This document shows, piece by piece, positions 1 to 6,221 of a stretch of 8,210 nucleotides of DNA (position 1 is the first letter of the stretch; the number at the start of each line of letters is the position of its first letter). The stretch comes from CAZUSO01 sp964622775 (GTDB lineage Bacteria; Bacteroidota; Bacteroidia; Chitinophagales; Chitinophagaceae). The stretch covers positions 1 to 8,210 of the forward strand of contig CAZUSO010000096.1 of assembly GCA_964622775.1 (NCBI GenBank). Reading direction: 5' to 3'. The notes under the pieces were generated by a model. That model made no database searches and was not told the origin of the DNA. It worked only from the letters and a program-made list of their open reading frames with translations. Both the position numbers and the translations under genes were made by a program.

Positions 1-43
1 ATCGTATTGCTGCGTAATCCGGGATTTTCTTTTCGGAATGACA
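1..43 (+). repeat. Right end of an intergenic palindromic repeat (partial copy)
   Basis: These 43 bases match positions 186-228 with one difference (T at 15, C at 200), so they are the right end of a second copy of the element at 68-227, cut by the window edge. The difference falls in a small stem (6-10 pairing with 14-18) and turns a G-C pair into a G-U pair, so the stem would survive in plus-strand RNA. The two copies have the same orientation and are separated by 24 bp. The copy ends in the same TCGGAATGAC end sequence (33-42). Confidence 0.75.
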
Positions 44-67
44 GCACGTTTTTGCATATAAGCGGTC

Positions 68-227
68 GTCATTCCGACCGGAGTAAAATTTACGGAACGC
101 TTGCAGTAAATTTTATGGAGCGGAGGAATCTCCCTGGCGTTTGCCCGTGCTTCTGCATGGGAGATTCCTTCATGCGAAAATCCTGATCGTATTGCTGCGC
201 AATCCGGGATTTTCTTTTCGGAATGAC
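68..227 (+). repeat. 160-bp intergenic palindromic repeat element, complete copy
   Basis: The element is bounded by perfect 10-bp inverted ends, GTCATTCCGA (68-77) and TCGGAATGAC (218-227). Inside are three further inverted repeats: 84-93 with 106-115 (10 bp), 124-134 with 159-169 (11 bp) and 176-183 with 207-214 (8 bp), the last enclosing a mini-hairpin 191-195/199-203. Folded together they give a closed multi-branch structure. Two stems extend through G-U pairs only if the plus strand is RNA (123-170 and 184-206, each followed by a G-C pair), which hints at that orientation. The GTCATTCCGA...GGAATCTCCC style resembles repeats scattered between genes in many Bacteroidota, but I cannot name the family. 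No ORF is inside. It could be a MITE-like element or a structured RNA. Confidence 0.7.
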
Positions 228-320
228 AAAAAACCTTACACCACATGCAACATTTGGAATACCCCCCTTTTACTATAGATGTCAAAAAAATGATCTTCCT
301 GACGGATATCATATCGCCTC

Positions 321-334
321 ATGACGTTTGTCAT
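321..334. promoter_or_regulatory. Crp/Fnr-type palindrome upstream of ccoS
   Basis: ATGAC-GTTT-GTCAT is a perfect 5-4-5 inverted repeat. Its TGA-N6-TCA core has the half-site spacing of Crp/Fnr-family operators. The centre (327.5) lies about 40-43 bp upstream of the start site expected from the -7 element at 357-364, the position of class II activator sites. Crp/Fnr-family proteins commonly control cbb3 operons by oxygen or nitrosative signals, so the site fits the genes. Which regulator binds is unknown, and none is encoded in the window. Confidence 0.5.
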
Positions 335-356
335 AAGATTGCAATGCCGCTCAGAA

Positions 357-364
357 TATTTTTG
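357..364 (+). promoter_or_regulatory. Candidate Bacteroidota -7 promoter element for the cco operon
   Basis: TATTTTTG matches the Bacteroidota -7 consensus TAnnTTTG and would start transcription near 368-371, about 20 nt before the ccoS start codon. No TTTG or TTG stands at the usual 17-23 bp spacing for a -33 box: the nearest are TTG at 339-341, too close, and TTTG at 327-330, too far and inside the palindrome. A poor -33 box would fit a promoter that depends on an activator at 321-334. A match this short can occur by chance in AT-rich DNA. Confidence 0.35.
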
Positions 365-388
365 TGAAAATTCTTTAAACAATCGGGT

Positions 389-571
389 ATGAGTGTGATG
401 GTCATTTTGCTTGGAGCCAGCCTGACGGTAGGGCTGATATTTTTAGCGGCTTTTATATGGTCGGTAAAAACCGGACAGTTTGATGATGATTTTTCCCCGG
501 CTCATAAAATTCTTTTTGAAAATACTACAGATACGTCTCCGGTAAACGATGATACTACAATCCATAATTAA
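389..571 (+). CDS. ccoS: CcoS, cbb3-type cytochrome oxidase assembly protein
   Basis: This 60-residue protein has one N-terminal membrane segment (about residues 3-25) followed by FIWSVKTGQFDD (22-33) and PAHKILF (37-43), the signature of the CcoS family: an aromatic/Trp-ended helix, a GQFDD turn and a short PA..ILF tail. In Rhodobacter, CcoS is needed for maturation of the oxidase, with a role in cofactor insertion into the catalytic subunit. The length is normal for the family. The ATG at 389 starts directly before the membrane helix as expected; a second ATG at 398 would cut into it. No Shine-Dalgarno sequence is visible, which is usual in this phylum. It is the first gene of the operon, 23 bp before ccoNO. 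The acidic, Thr/Asp-rich end (residues 46-60) is not conserved in the family as far as I know. Confidence 0.92.
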   Translation: MSVMVILLGASLTVGLIFLAAFIWSVKTGQFDDDFSPAHKILFENTTDTSPVNDDTTIHN

Positions 572-594
572 AAAAATAAAACATCACAAAAGCA

Positions 595-2766
595 ATGAGT
601 ACATCTCTCACTGGTTCCACTATGCAATTAGAAACCTTTTATTACGATAATAAATCGGTAAAATGGTTTGCCTACGCTACCGTATTCTGGGGACTGACAG
701 GTATGCTTGCAGGAATAATGATCGCATTTCAATTGTATTTCCCTGTGCTGAACTTTAACTGGGGTCCCACCACCTTTGGGCGGATGCGCCCGGTGCATAC
801 TAATGCGGTAATCTTTGCTTTTGTGGGCAACGCCATTTACTGTGGTGTGTATTACTCTTTACAGCGGCTTTGTAAAACACGCATGTTTTCCGATTTGCTC
901 AGCAAAATTCATTTCTGGGGCTGGCAACTGATCATTCTTTCCGGCGCCGTAACGCTGTGGATGGGCTTCACCAGCGGCAAGGAATATGCCGAGCTGGAAT
1001 GGCCGTTAGATATTGCCATCACGCTGATTTGGCTGGTGTTCGGCGCCAATATGCTGGGCACTATTCTGAAAAGAAGAGAGCGTCATTTGTACGTGGCCAT
1101 CTGGTTTTATATTGGCACCTGGGTGGCTGTTGCCATGCTGCATATTGTCAATTCTATTGCCTTGCCGCAGTCGTTCATGAAAAGCTATTCCTGGTATGCC
1201 GGCGTGCAGGATGCTTTAGTGCAATGGTGGTACGGGCATAATGCGGTGGCCTTCTTCCTTACAACACCCTTCCTGGGTCTGATGTACTATTTTGTTCCCA
1301 AAGCGGCAGAACGTCCTGTTTATTCTTATCGATGGTCTATCATCCACTTTTGGGCGCTGATCTTTATTTATATATGGGCAGGACCGCACCACCTGCTTTA
1401 TACCGCTTTGCCGGAATGGGCGCAAAGCTTAGGCACCGTATTTTCCATTATGCTGATTGCTCCATCCTGGGGCGGAATGCTGAACGGCTTGCTCACCCTT
1501 CGCGGAGCATGGGACAAGGTTCGGGACAGCGCTATATTGAAATTCTTTGTTGTAGCGCTTACCTGCTATGGCATGGCCACTTTCGAAGGGCCGATGTTGT
1601 CTTTGAAAAATGTAAATGCCATCAGCCATTATACGGACTGGACTATCGCGCACGTGCATATCGGGGCATTGGGATGGAACGGGTTCCTGGCTTTTGGTAT
1701 GCTGTACTGGTTGCTCCCCCGGATTTTTCAGACTAAACTGTATTCCAATAAAATGGCGAACACCCATTTCTGGATCGGTACGCTCGGAATTCTATTTTAT
1801 GCCATTCCGCTGTATTGGGCTGCATTTACCCAAAGCCTGATGTGGAAGCAGTTTACTCCTGAAGGTATGCTCAAGTTTCAATTTATGGAAACGGTGTCTG
1901 TGATCAAATCCATGTATTTCCTGAGAGGGGTGGGAGGGCTGCTTTACATCTCCGGTGTTGTACTGATGATTGTGAACCTGTACAAAACCGTAAAATCCGG
2001 ATCATTCCTGGCTAATGAAAAATCAGAGGCTGCTCCGCTACCCAAAAAATATGTGATCAAAGGAAAATCACACTGGCATAACCGGATCGAGCGCCGTCCC
2101 GTTCAGATGTTTGTATTTGCTTTAATAGCCGTAGCCATCGGAGGCATTATAGAAATGGTGCCCACCTTCTTAGTCAAATCCAATGTGCCTACGCTCTCTT
2201 ATGTGAAGCCATATACGCCGCTTGAGCTGCATGGCCGGAATATCTACATCAGGGAAGGCTGTTACACCTGTCACTCCCAGATGATCCGCCCTTTCCGGGA
2301 CGAGGTGGCGCGCTATGGCGATTATTCAAAGGCGGGCGAGTTTGTTTACGATCATCCTTTCCAATGGGGCAGTAAACGTACCGGACCCGACCTGGCGCGT
2401 ATCGGAGGAAAATATAGCGATAGCTGGCATTTCAACCACATGTATGATCCGGCTCGTGTGACGGACGGTTCCATAATGCCGCGTTATCCCTGGTTGTTCA
2501 CGGACAGGATTGACAAAATGAAAACGCCTGATATGATAAGGGTCATGCGAAAATTGGGCGTACCATATAAACGGGGGTATGAAGATGCGGCTAATGATGA
2601 TTTGAATGAGCAGGCAAAAAAGATTCAAAAAAGCTTAGCTGACGACAAGCTGCATATTAATGAAAATATGGAGATTATTGCCTTGATCGCCTATTTACAA
2701 AGACTGGGAGCAGATGCCAAAAACAGTACACATACCGGTGAAAGATCACATATTTCTCAGAAATAA
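595..2766 (+). CDS. ccoNO: Fused cbb3 cytochrome c oxidase subunits CcoN-CcoO
   Basis: This 723-residue membrane protein joins the catalytic subunit I (CcoN, about 1-470) to the c-type cytochrome subunit II (CcoO, about 500-723). CcoN reduces O2 to water at a heme b3-CuB centre and pumps protons. Visible ligands are H68 and H355 for heme b, H353 for heme b3 (AHVHIGALG), H215 (WWYGHN), H265 and H266 for CuB, and Y259, the tyrosine cross-linked to a CuB histidine in the cbb3 family. All lie eight residues beyond their Pseudomonas stutzeri positions. E130 and E133 (KEYAELEWP) and E331 are also kept. CcoO begins with a membrane anchor (about 503-523), then a single heme c site CYTCH (556-560) with likely axial Met628 (SIMPRYPWL). 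The fusion is common in Bacteroidota. An internal ATG at 622 (Met10) is an alternative start close to the conserved FYYDNK region. Nothing suggests loss of function. Confidence 0.97.
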   Translation: MSTSLTGSTMQLETFYYDNKSVKWFAYATVFWGLTGMLAGIMIAFQLYFPVLNFNWGPTTFGRMRPVHTNAVIFAFVGNAIYCGVYYSLQRLCKTRMFSDLLSKIHFWGWQLIILSGAVTLWMGFTSGKEYAELEWPLDIAITLIWLVFGANMLGTILKRRERHLYVAIWFYIGTWVAVAMLHIVNSIALPQSFMKSYSWYAGVQDALVQWWYGHNAVAFFLTTPFLGLMYYFVPKAAERPVYSYRWSIIHFWALIFIYIWAGPHHLLYTALPEWAQSLGTVFSIMLIAPSWGGMLNGLLTLRGAWDKVRDSAILKFFVVALTCYGMATFEGPMLSLKNVNAISHYTDWTIAHVHIGALGWNGFLAFGMLYWLLPRIFQTKLYSNKMANTHFWIGTLGILFYAIPLYWAAFTQSLMWKQFTPEGMLKFQFMETVSVIKSMYFLRGVGGLLYISGVVLMIVNLYKTVKSGSFLANEKSEAAPLPKKYVIKGKSHWHNRIERRPVQMFVFALIAVAIGGIIEMVPTFLVKSNVPTLSYVKPYTPLELHGRNIYIREGCYTCHSQMIRPFRDEVARYGDYSKAGEFVYDHPFQWGSKRTGPDLARIGGKYSDSWHFNHMYDPARVTDGSIMPRYPWLFTDRIDKMKTPDMIRVMRKLGVPYKRGYEDAANDDLNEQAKKIQKSLADDKLHINENMEIIALIAYLQRLGADAKNSTHTGERSHISQK

Positions 2767-2793
2767 CCGCATAAAAATATTATTATGAAACGT

Positions 2794-2846
2794 CCACAAT
2801 AAAATTTTCATTTTTATTACACGGAGGAATGAAAATTTTATTGTGG
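2794..2846 (+). promoter_or_regulatory. Perfect 19-bp inverted repeat between ccoNO and ccoQ
   Basis: Positions 2794-2812 and 2828-2846 are exact reverse complements (CCACAATAAAATTTTCATT on the left), with a 15-nt loop. In the operon's own RNA the stem can grow by three more pairs (2813-2827 U-G, 2814-2826 U-G, 2815-2825 U-A), which are mismatches or weaker on the other strand. This fits a structure acting in the cco transcript. No T-run follows the right arm (TAAGTTCC), so it is not a normal intrinsic terminator. A role as 3' stabiliser or processing site that sets the ratio of ccoNO to ccoQP mRNA is my inference. A small palindromic insertion is an alternative. Confidence 0.7.
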
Positions 2847-2885
2847 TAAGTTCCATTCGTCCATTAACACAATAAATATTTACAG

Positions 2886-3047
2886 ATGAAATTCATCAAT
2901 TATTTGAAAAGTATCGAGGGCGTGGACATCTACCCGCTGATAACCCTGCTGCTTTTTTTCTTCATCTTCATACTGGCCTTAGTAATGGTTTTTTCTAAGA
3001 GCGACGAAACAATTAATGAGATTAAAAACATTCCGTTAAACGATTAA
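2886..3047 (+). CDS. ccoQ: CcoQ-like small subunit of cbb3 oxidase
   Basis: Translation from ATG 2886 to TAA 3045-3047 gives 53 residues. The pattern is a short polar N-terminus with EGVDIYPLI (residues 11-19), one very hydrophobic helix (about 16-36), then a charged tail ending NIPLND. Bacteroidota CcoQ-type proteins share this layout: the (G)V(D/E)IYP motif just before the helix and a NIPL(D/N)D end. CcoQ is a single-span subunit that is not catalytic and helps stabilise the complex, probably through contact with CcoP. The gene lies in the expected place between ccoNO and ccoP, with only 6 bp before ccoP, so the two are very likely co-translated. The 119-bp gap upstream contains the strong hairpin at 2794-2846. 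No Shine-Dalgarno sequence is seen. Confidence 0.88.
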   Translation: MKFINYLKSIEGVDIYPLITLLLFFFIFILALVMVFSKSDETINEIKNIPLND

Positions 3048-3053
3048 TTCACG

Positions 3054-4250
3054 ATGAGAAACATTCTTCCCCATCTGATGCTTACCCTTGCCGGCCTGTT
3101 TGGTTACGGGCTATCATACGCGCAGGAAGCTGTTCCGGCAGCAGCGCCTGCTGCTCATCAGGATTCCTTTTGGAATTCGGCACTCATGCAACCAATCTCA
3201 CTGGTGATGGTTTCCATAATCATCCTGCTGTTTTTTGTCATTTTGATCATGGGTAAAATCCTGCAATTATCTTCCGCACAATATTTGCAAAAAATGCGAA
3301 AAGAACGTGCCGGGAAAACAAGCCTGTCTGCCATACTGTTGCTGACAATATTGCTGCCGCATACTTTATGCGCACAGGAGGCAGCGGAAGGAGTGCAGCG
3401 CACGGTATCGCAAACCATTGGCGGAATTTCGGAATCCTCCTTTTACCTGCTTTTTTCCATTATCCTTATAGAAGTCCTTACCATTCTTATCATGCTTCGC
3501 CTGTTTCGCATCACCATGCGTTTGGAAAAGCCCACAAAGGAATTCCGGAAAAGGGCCAAAGGGAAACACTGGCTGGAACGCTTCAACAAAACAAAAAGCG
3601 TAGCCGGAGTCCGTGAAGAAGATGTCAGCACGGGGCACGATTATGACGGCATTAAAGAACTGGACAACCCGGTTCCGCCGTGGTGGAAATGGGGCTTTTA
3701 TCTCAGTATGGTTTTTGCGGTGGTGTATATATACCGTTTTCACATTGTAAAATCTGCGCCATTGCAACTTGAGGAATTGGCCATTGCTACCGAAGAAGCG
3801 GATAAAAAGGTTAAAGCCTACCTCGCAGCTTCATCAGACAATGTGGATGAAAACACGGTGGTATTGCTGACTAATGCTGCCGATATTTCAGCAGGACAGG
3901 TCATCTTTAGCGAGAAGTGCGCCTCCTGCCATGCACCCGATGGCGGTGGTATCATCGGCCCGAACCTTACGGATGATTACTGGCTTCATGGTTGCAGTAT
4001 TCATGATATTTTTAAGACGATTAAATACGGTGTTCCGGAAAAGGGAATGATTTCCTGGAAAGACCAGCTTTCTCCCAAACAGATTGCCATGGTGGCCAGT
4101 TATATTCATGGTTTGAAAGGTGCGAAGCCGGCATCTCCAAAAGACCGGCAGGGTGAGCTTTGCTCCGATGGAGGTGCTAAAGAAGCGCCGCCTGATGCGG
4201 ATTCCACAGGGTCTCCAGTTCCGGATGTCGCGTTGCAAAACGATAAATAG
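3054..4250 (+). CDS. ccoP: CcoP, monoheme cytochrome c subunit of cbb3 oxidase
   Basis: This 398-residue protein passes electrons to the catalytic subunit. It has an N-terminal signal-like segment (1-23, ending SYAQ), a membrane helix (about 47-68), a second signal-like hydrophobic stretch (about 91-108, ending LCAQ), a helix at about 129-150 and a last helix at about 212-229. Before that last helix stands the conserved GHDYDGIKELDNPVPPWW (194-211). The periplasmic domain has one heme c site, CASCH (289-293), with GPNLTDDYWLHG after it and likely axial Met332 (KGMISWK). CcoP of Proteobacteria has two hemes; one heme plus a longer membrane region is usual in Bacteroidota. The tail (about 355-398) is Ala/Pro/Asp-rich, probably disordered, and includes an isolated Cys370. 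The start follows ccoQ by 6 bp. Confidence 0.96.
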   Translation: MRNILPHLMLTLAGLFGYGLSYAQEAVPAAAPAAHQDSFWNSALMQPISLVMVSIIILLFFVILIMGKILQLSSAQYLQKMRKERAGKTSLSAILLLTILLPHTLCAQEAAEGVQRTVSQTIGGISESSFYLLFSIILIEVLTILIMLRLFRITMRLEKPTKEFRKRAKGKHWLERFNKTKSVAGVREEDVSTGHDYDGIKELDNPVPPWWKWGFYLSMVFAVVYIYRFHIVKSAPLQLEELAIATEEADKKVKAYLAASSDNVDENTVVLLTNAADISAGQVIFSEKCASCHAPDGGGIIGPNLTDDYWLHGCSIHDIFKTIKYGVPEKGMISWKDQLSPKQIAMVASYIHGLKGAKPASPKDRQGELCSDGGAKEAPPDADSTGSPVPDVALQNDK

Positions 4251-4285
4251 TCTGATAAATTAATTAGCCTGTACTGTATTAAACA

Positions 4286-5701
4286 ATGTCGATAACACCA
4301 TTTCATGCTAATCCCGACGATTTCAGGGATCACCTGACTACCATCGAAAGCGATGGTAGTCAAAAATGGATCATCCCAAAAATGCCGAAAGGGAAGATTT
4401 ACAATATCCGTAAATGGGTCAGCTATTTTTATTATCTCCTTTTTTTTGCCACACCTTTTATTAAGGTTAACGGGCGCCCCTTAATGCTGTTTGATGTTAC
4501 CAGCAGTAAATTTATCCTGTTCGGCTATATCTTCGGTCCGCAGGATTTTTTTATCCTCGGCTTAGTTACCCTGGCCGGCCTGATATTTATTTATTTGTTC
4601 ACCCTCGCTTATGGAAGAGTGTTTTGCGGATGGATGTGCCCGCAGACCTTTTTTATGGAGATGCTTTTCCGCCGGATTGACTATTGGGTTTTAGGGGATG
4701 CGCCCCGCCAAAAATTGCTGCGGAATAAAAAATGGGATAGAGAAAAAATCAGCAAATACAGTATCCGGTATGGCTTGTATTTTGTAATCTCCTTTCTGAT
4801 CTCCAATACATTTTTAGCCTATATTATAAGTACGGATGCTTTAATGCAAATGATCACCGAGCCGGTCAGTCAGCATTGGGGAGCCTTAATTTCTCTGCTG
4901 ATGTTTACTTTCGTTTTTTTCGGTGTTTTTGCTTTTATCCGGGAGCAGGTTTGTACCAATATCTGTCCTTACGGACGCCTGCAAAGTGTATTATTAAATC
5001 AAAAAAGTATTGTCGTTGCTTATGATTACGGGCGTGGTGAGCCGCGCGGAAAATTTACGAAGAAAGAAGATTCCGGCTTAGGCGATTGCATTGATTGTTT
5101 TCAATGCGTACAGGTTTGCCCCACGGGTATAGACATTCGCAACGGTACACAATTGGAATGTGTGAACTGCACGGCCTGCATAGATGCCTGCGACAATATC
5201 ATGGAGGCTGTAAAACGCCCGAAAGGTCTTATCAGATACGCATCAGAGGAAAATATTGCGGCAGGTAAAAAGGATGTGTTCAATTTCAGGCTTAAGGTAT
5301 ATACGACTTTATTGGGGGGATTGGTTTTAATGATCGGATTGCTGATTACAACGAGAAAGGATATGAACGGCGTAATTCTCCGGGCAAAAGGTTCATTATA
5401 TCAGGAGCGTGGCGCAGACAGCCTGTTGAATATGTATAACATCAAGCTGACGAATAAAACGAATAAGCATCAGTCGGTTTCCCTGAAACTGCTTAATTCG
5501 GAAGGGCATATTGAATTAGTGGGGATTAGCCGGATTGATGTGAAGCCGGACAATGTGACCAATATGCCGTTCTTCATCATATTGCCGCGCAGCGCCATGC
5601 AGGACACGAAAAAAAATCTGAAAGTAGGGGTGTTTAAATCCGGAAAGAAAATTAATACCCTTCAGGCTACTTTCTCCGGTCCGATTCCGGGCTTTCAGTA
5701 A
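4286..5701 (+). CDS. ccoG: CcoG (FixG/RdxA family) iron-sulfur membrane protein for cbb3 assembly
   Basis: This 471-residue protein matches the CcoG family along its length. It has four or five membrane helices (about 45-60, 87-109, 162-181, 199-217 and 338-355). Cysteine motifs at the membrane edge are FCGWMCPQ (C114, C118) and CTNICPYG (C223, C227). A two-cluster ferredoxin domain has CIDCFQCVQVCP (C268, C271, C274, C278) and CVNCTACIDAC (C292, C295, C298, C302), enough for two [4Fe-4S] clusters. The C-terminal 370-470 is the Ig-like FixG_C domain. In Rhodobacter, CcoG has been linked to reduction of copper for delivery to the oxidase. All ligands are present, so the protein should be functional. 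It starts 35 bp after ccoP and ends 18 bp before ccoH. A strong hairpin lies in codons 17-26. Confidence 0.96.
   Translation: MSITPFHANPDDFRDHLTTIESDGSQKWIIPKMPKGKIYNIRKWVSYFYYLLFFATPFIKVNGRPLMLFDVTSSKFILFGYIFGPQDFFILGLVTLAGLIFIYLFTLAYGRVFCGWMCPQTFFMEMLFRRIDYWVLGDAPRQKLLRNKKWDREKISKYSIRYGLYFVISFLISNTFLAYIISTDALMQMITEPVSQHWGALISLLMFTFVFFGVFAFIREQVCTNICPYGRLQSVLLNQKSIVVAYDYGRGEPRGKFTKKEDSGLGDCIDCFQCVQVCPTGIDIRNGTQLECVNCTACIDACDNIMEAVKRPKGLIRYASEENIAAGKKDVFNFRLKVYTTLLGGLVLMIGLLITTRKDMNGVILRAKGSLYQERGADSLLNMYNIKLTNKTNKHQSVSLKLLNSEGHIELVGISRIDVKPDNVTNMPFFIILPRSAMQDTKKNLKVGVFKSGKKINTLQATFSGPIPGFQ
4335..4362 (+). other. 12-bp perfect hairpin inside the 5' end of ccoG
   Basis: TGACTACCATCG (4335-4346) and CGATGGTAGTCA (4351-4362) are exact reverse complements separated by AAAG. 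The hairpin lies about 50 nt inside ccoG and encodes roughly residues 17-26, a part of the protein that varies between CcoG homologues. A 12-bp stem with a 4-nt loop is unlikely by chance in a few kilobases. It may slow ribosomes or mark an RNA processing point between the structural and assembly genes. That role is inference. Confidence 0.55.
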
Positions 5702-5719
5702 GTCGTGAATAATTTTAAA

Positions 5720-6211
5720 ATGAAAAATAATATGCAGCATACACATCCAAAACAAAAGAAAACTTATGGTTTCTGGAACTGGGGAACCGGAATAGCTTTA
5801 GTTATTATTGCCGCTGCGTTGGCCATGTCATTCCTGGTTTATAAAAGTATGATGGTACGGTTCGATTTGGTGGAAGAAGATTATTACAGTGCGGAGCTGA
5901 AGCAAAATGATAAAACAAAAGCCATCAATAACGTGTATCGGTTATCTGCACCGCCGGAGGTGAAAATGTTCGCTGACGAAATAAATGTTCGGTTTCCGCA
6001 GGAGCTGATTGGCAAAAATCTGAACGGAAATATAAAATTCTATCGTCCTTCGGATATCAATCTGGATATCCGGATTCCCATTCATCTCAATGACCAGGGT
6101 TGGATGGTCATCAGCAAAGCGCAATTCAAATCCGGAACTTACCGGCTTCAGATTAACTGGACTGTAGAGCAGGAAGACTTTTATTATGAAGAATCAGTTT
6201 ACATACCTTAA
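5720..6211 (+). CDS. ccoH: CcoH (FixH family) cbb3 oxidase assembly protein
   Basis: From the ATG at 5720 the protein has 163 residues: a polar N-terminus, one membrane helix (about 22-42, after FWNWGTGI) and a periplasmic domain opening with the FixH hallmark VEEDYY (51-56) and followed by beta-rich sequence typical of the family. FixH/CcoH is a single-span protein that helps assemble or stabilise the cbb3 complex and may touch the copper-supply proteins. The family usually has about 145-170 residues, so the length is normal. A GTG at 5705 in the same frame would add five residues and sits 3 bp after the ccoG stop. I prefer the ATG because no ribosome binding site supports the GTG; a third ATG at 5732 is also possible. 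The next gene starts 10 bp downstream. Confidence 0.9.
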   Translation: MKNNMQHTHPKQKKTYGFWNWGTGIALVIIAAALAMSFLVYKSMMVRFDLVEEDYYSAELKQNDKTKAINNVYRLSAPPEVKMFADEINVRFPQELIGKNLNGNIKFYRPSDINLDIRIPIHLNDQGWMVISKAQFKSGTYRLQINWTVEQEDFYYEESVYIP

Positions 6212-6221
6212 TATATAAGTC

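Noticed and set aside
305..315. GATAT-C-ATATC palindrome just upstream of the Crp/Fnr-type site as a second operator
   Set aside because: The arms are short and AT-rich and lack the TGA-N6-TCA core; chance is likely.
595..2766. CcoN-CcoO fusion and single-heme CcoP as novelties
   Set aside because: Both are usual for cbb3 oxidases of Bacteroidota and help identify the lineage rather than mark something new.
2794..2846. Intrinsic terminator splitting the operon after ccoNO
   Set aside because: The right arm is followed by TAAGTTCC, not a T-run, and ccoQ and ccoP, which belong to the same complex, follow at once.
2823..2849. GGAGG followed by ATG AAA ATT TTA TTG TGG TAA, a six-codon reading frame in the loop and right arm of the ccoNO-ccoQ hairpin, as a leader peptide
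   Set aside because: The GGAGG is only one base from the ATG, too close for a working ribosome binding site, and the frame is fully explained by the inverted repeat.
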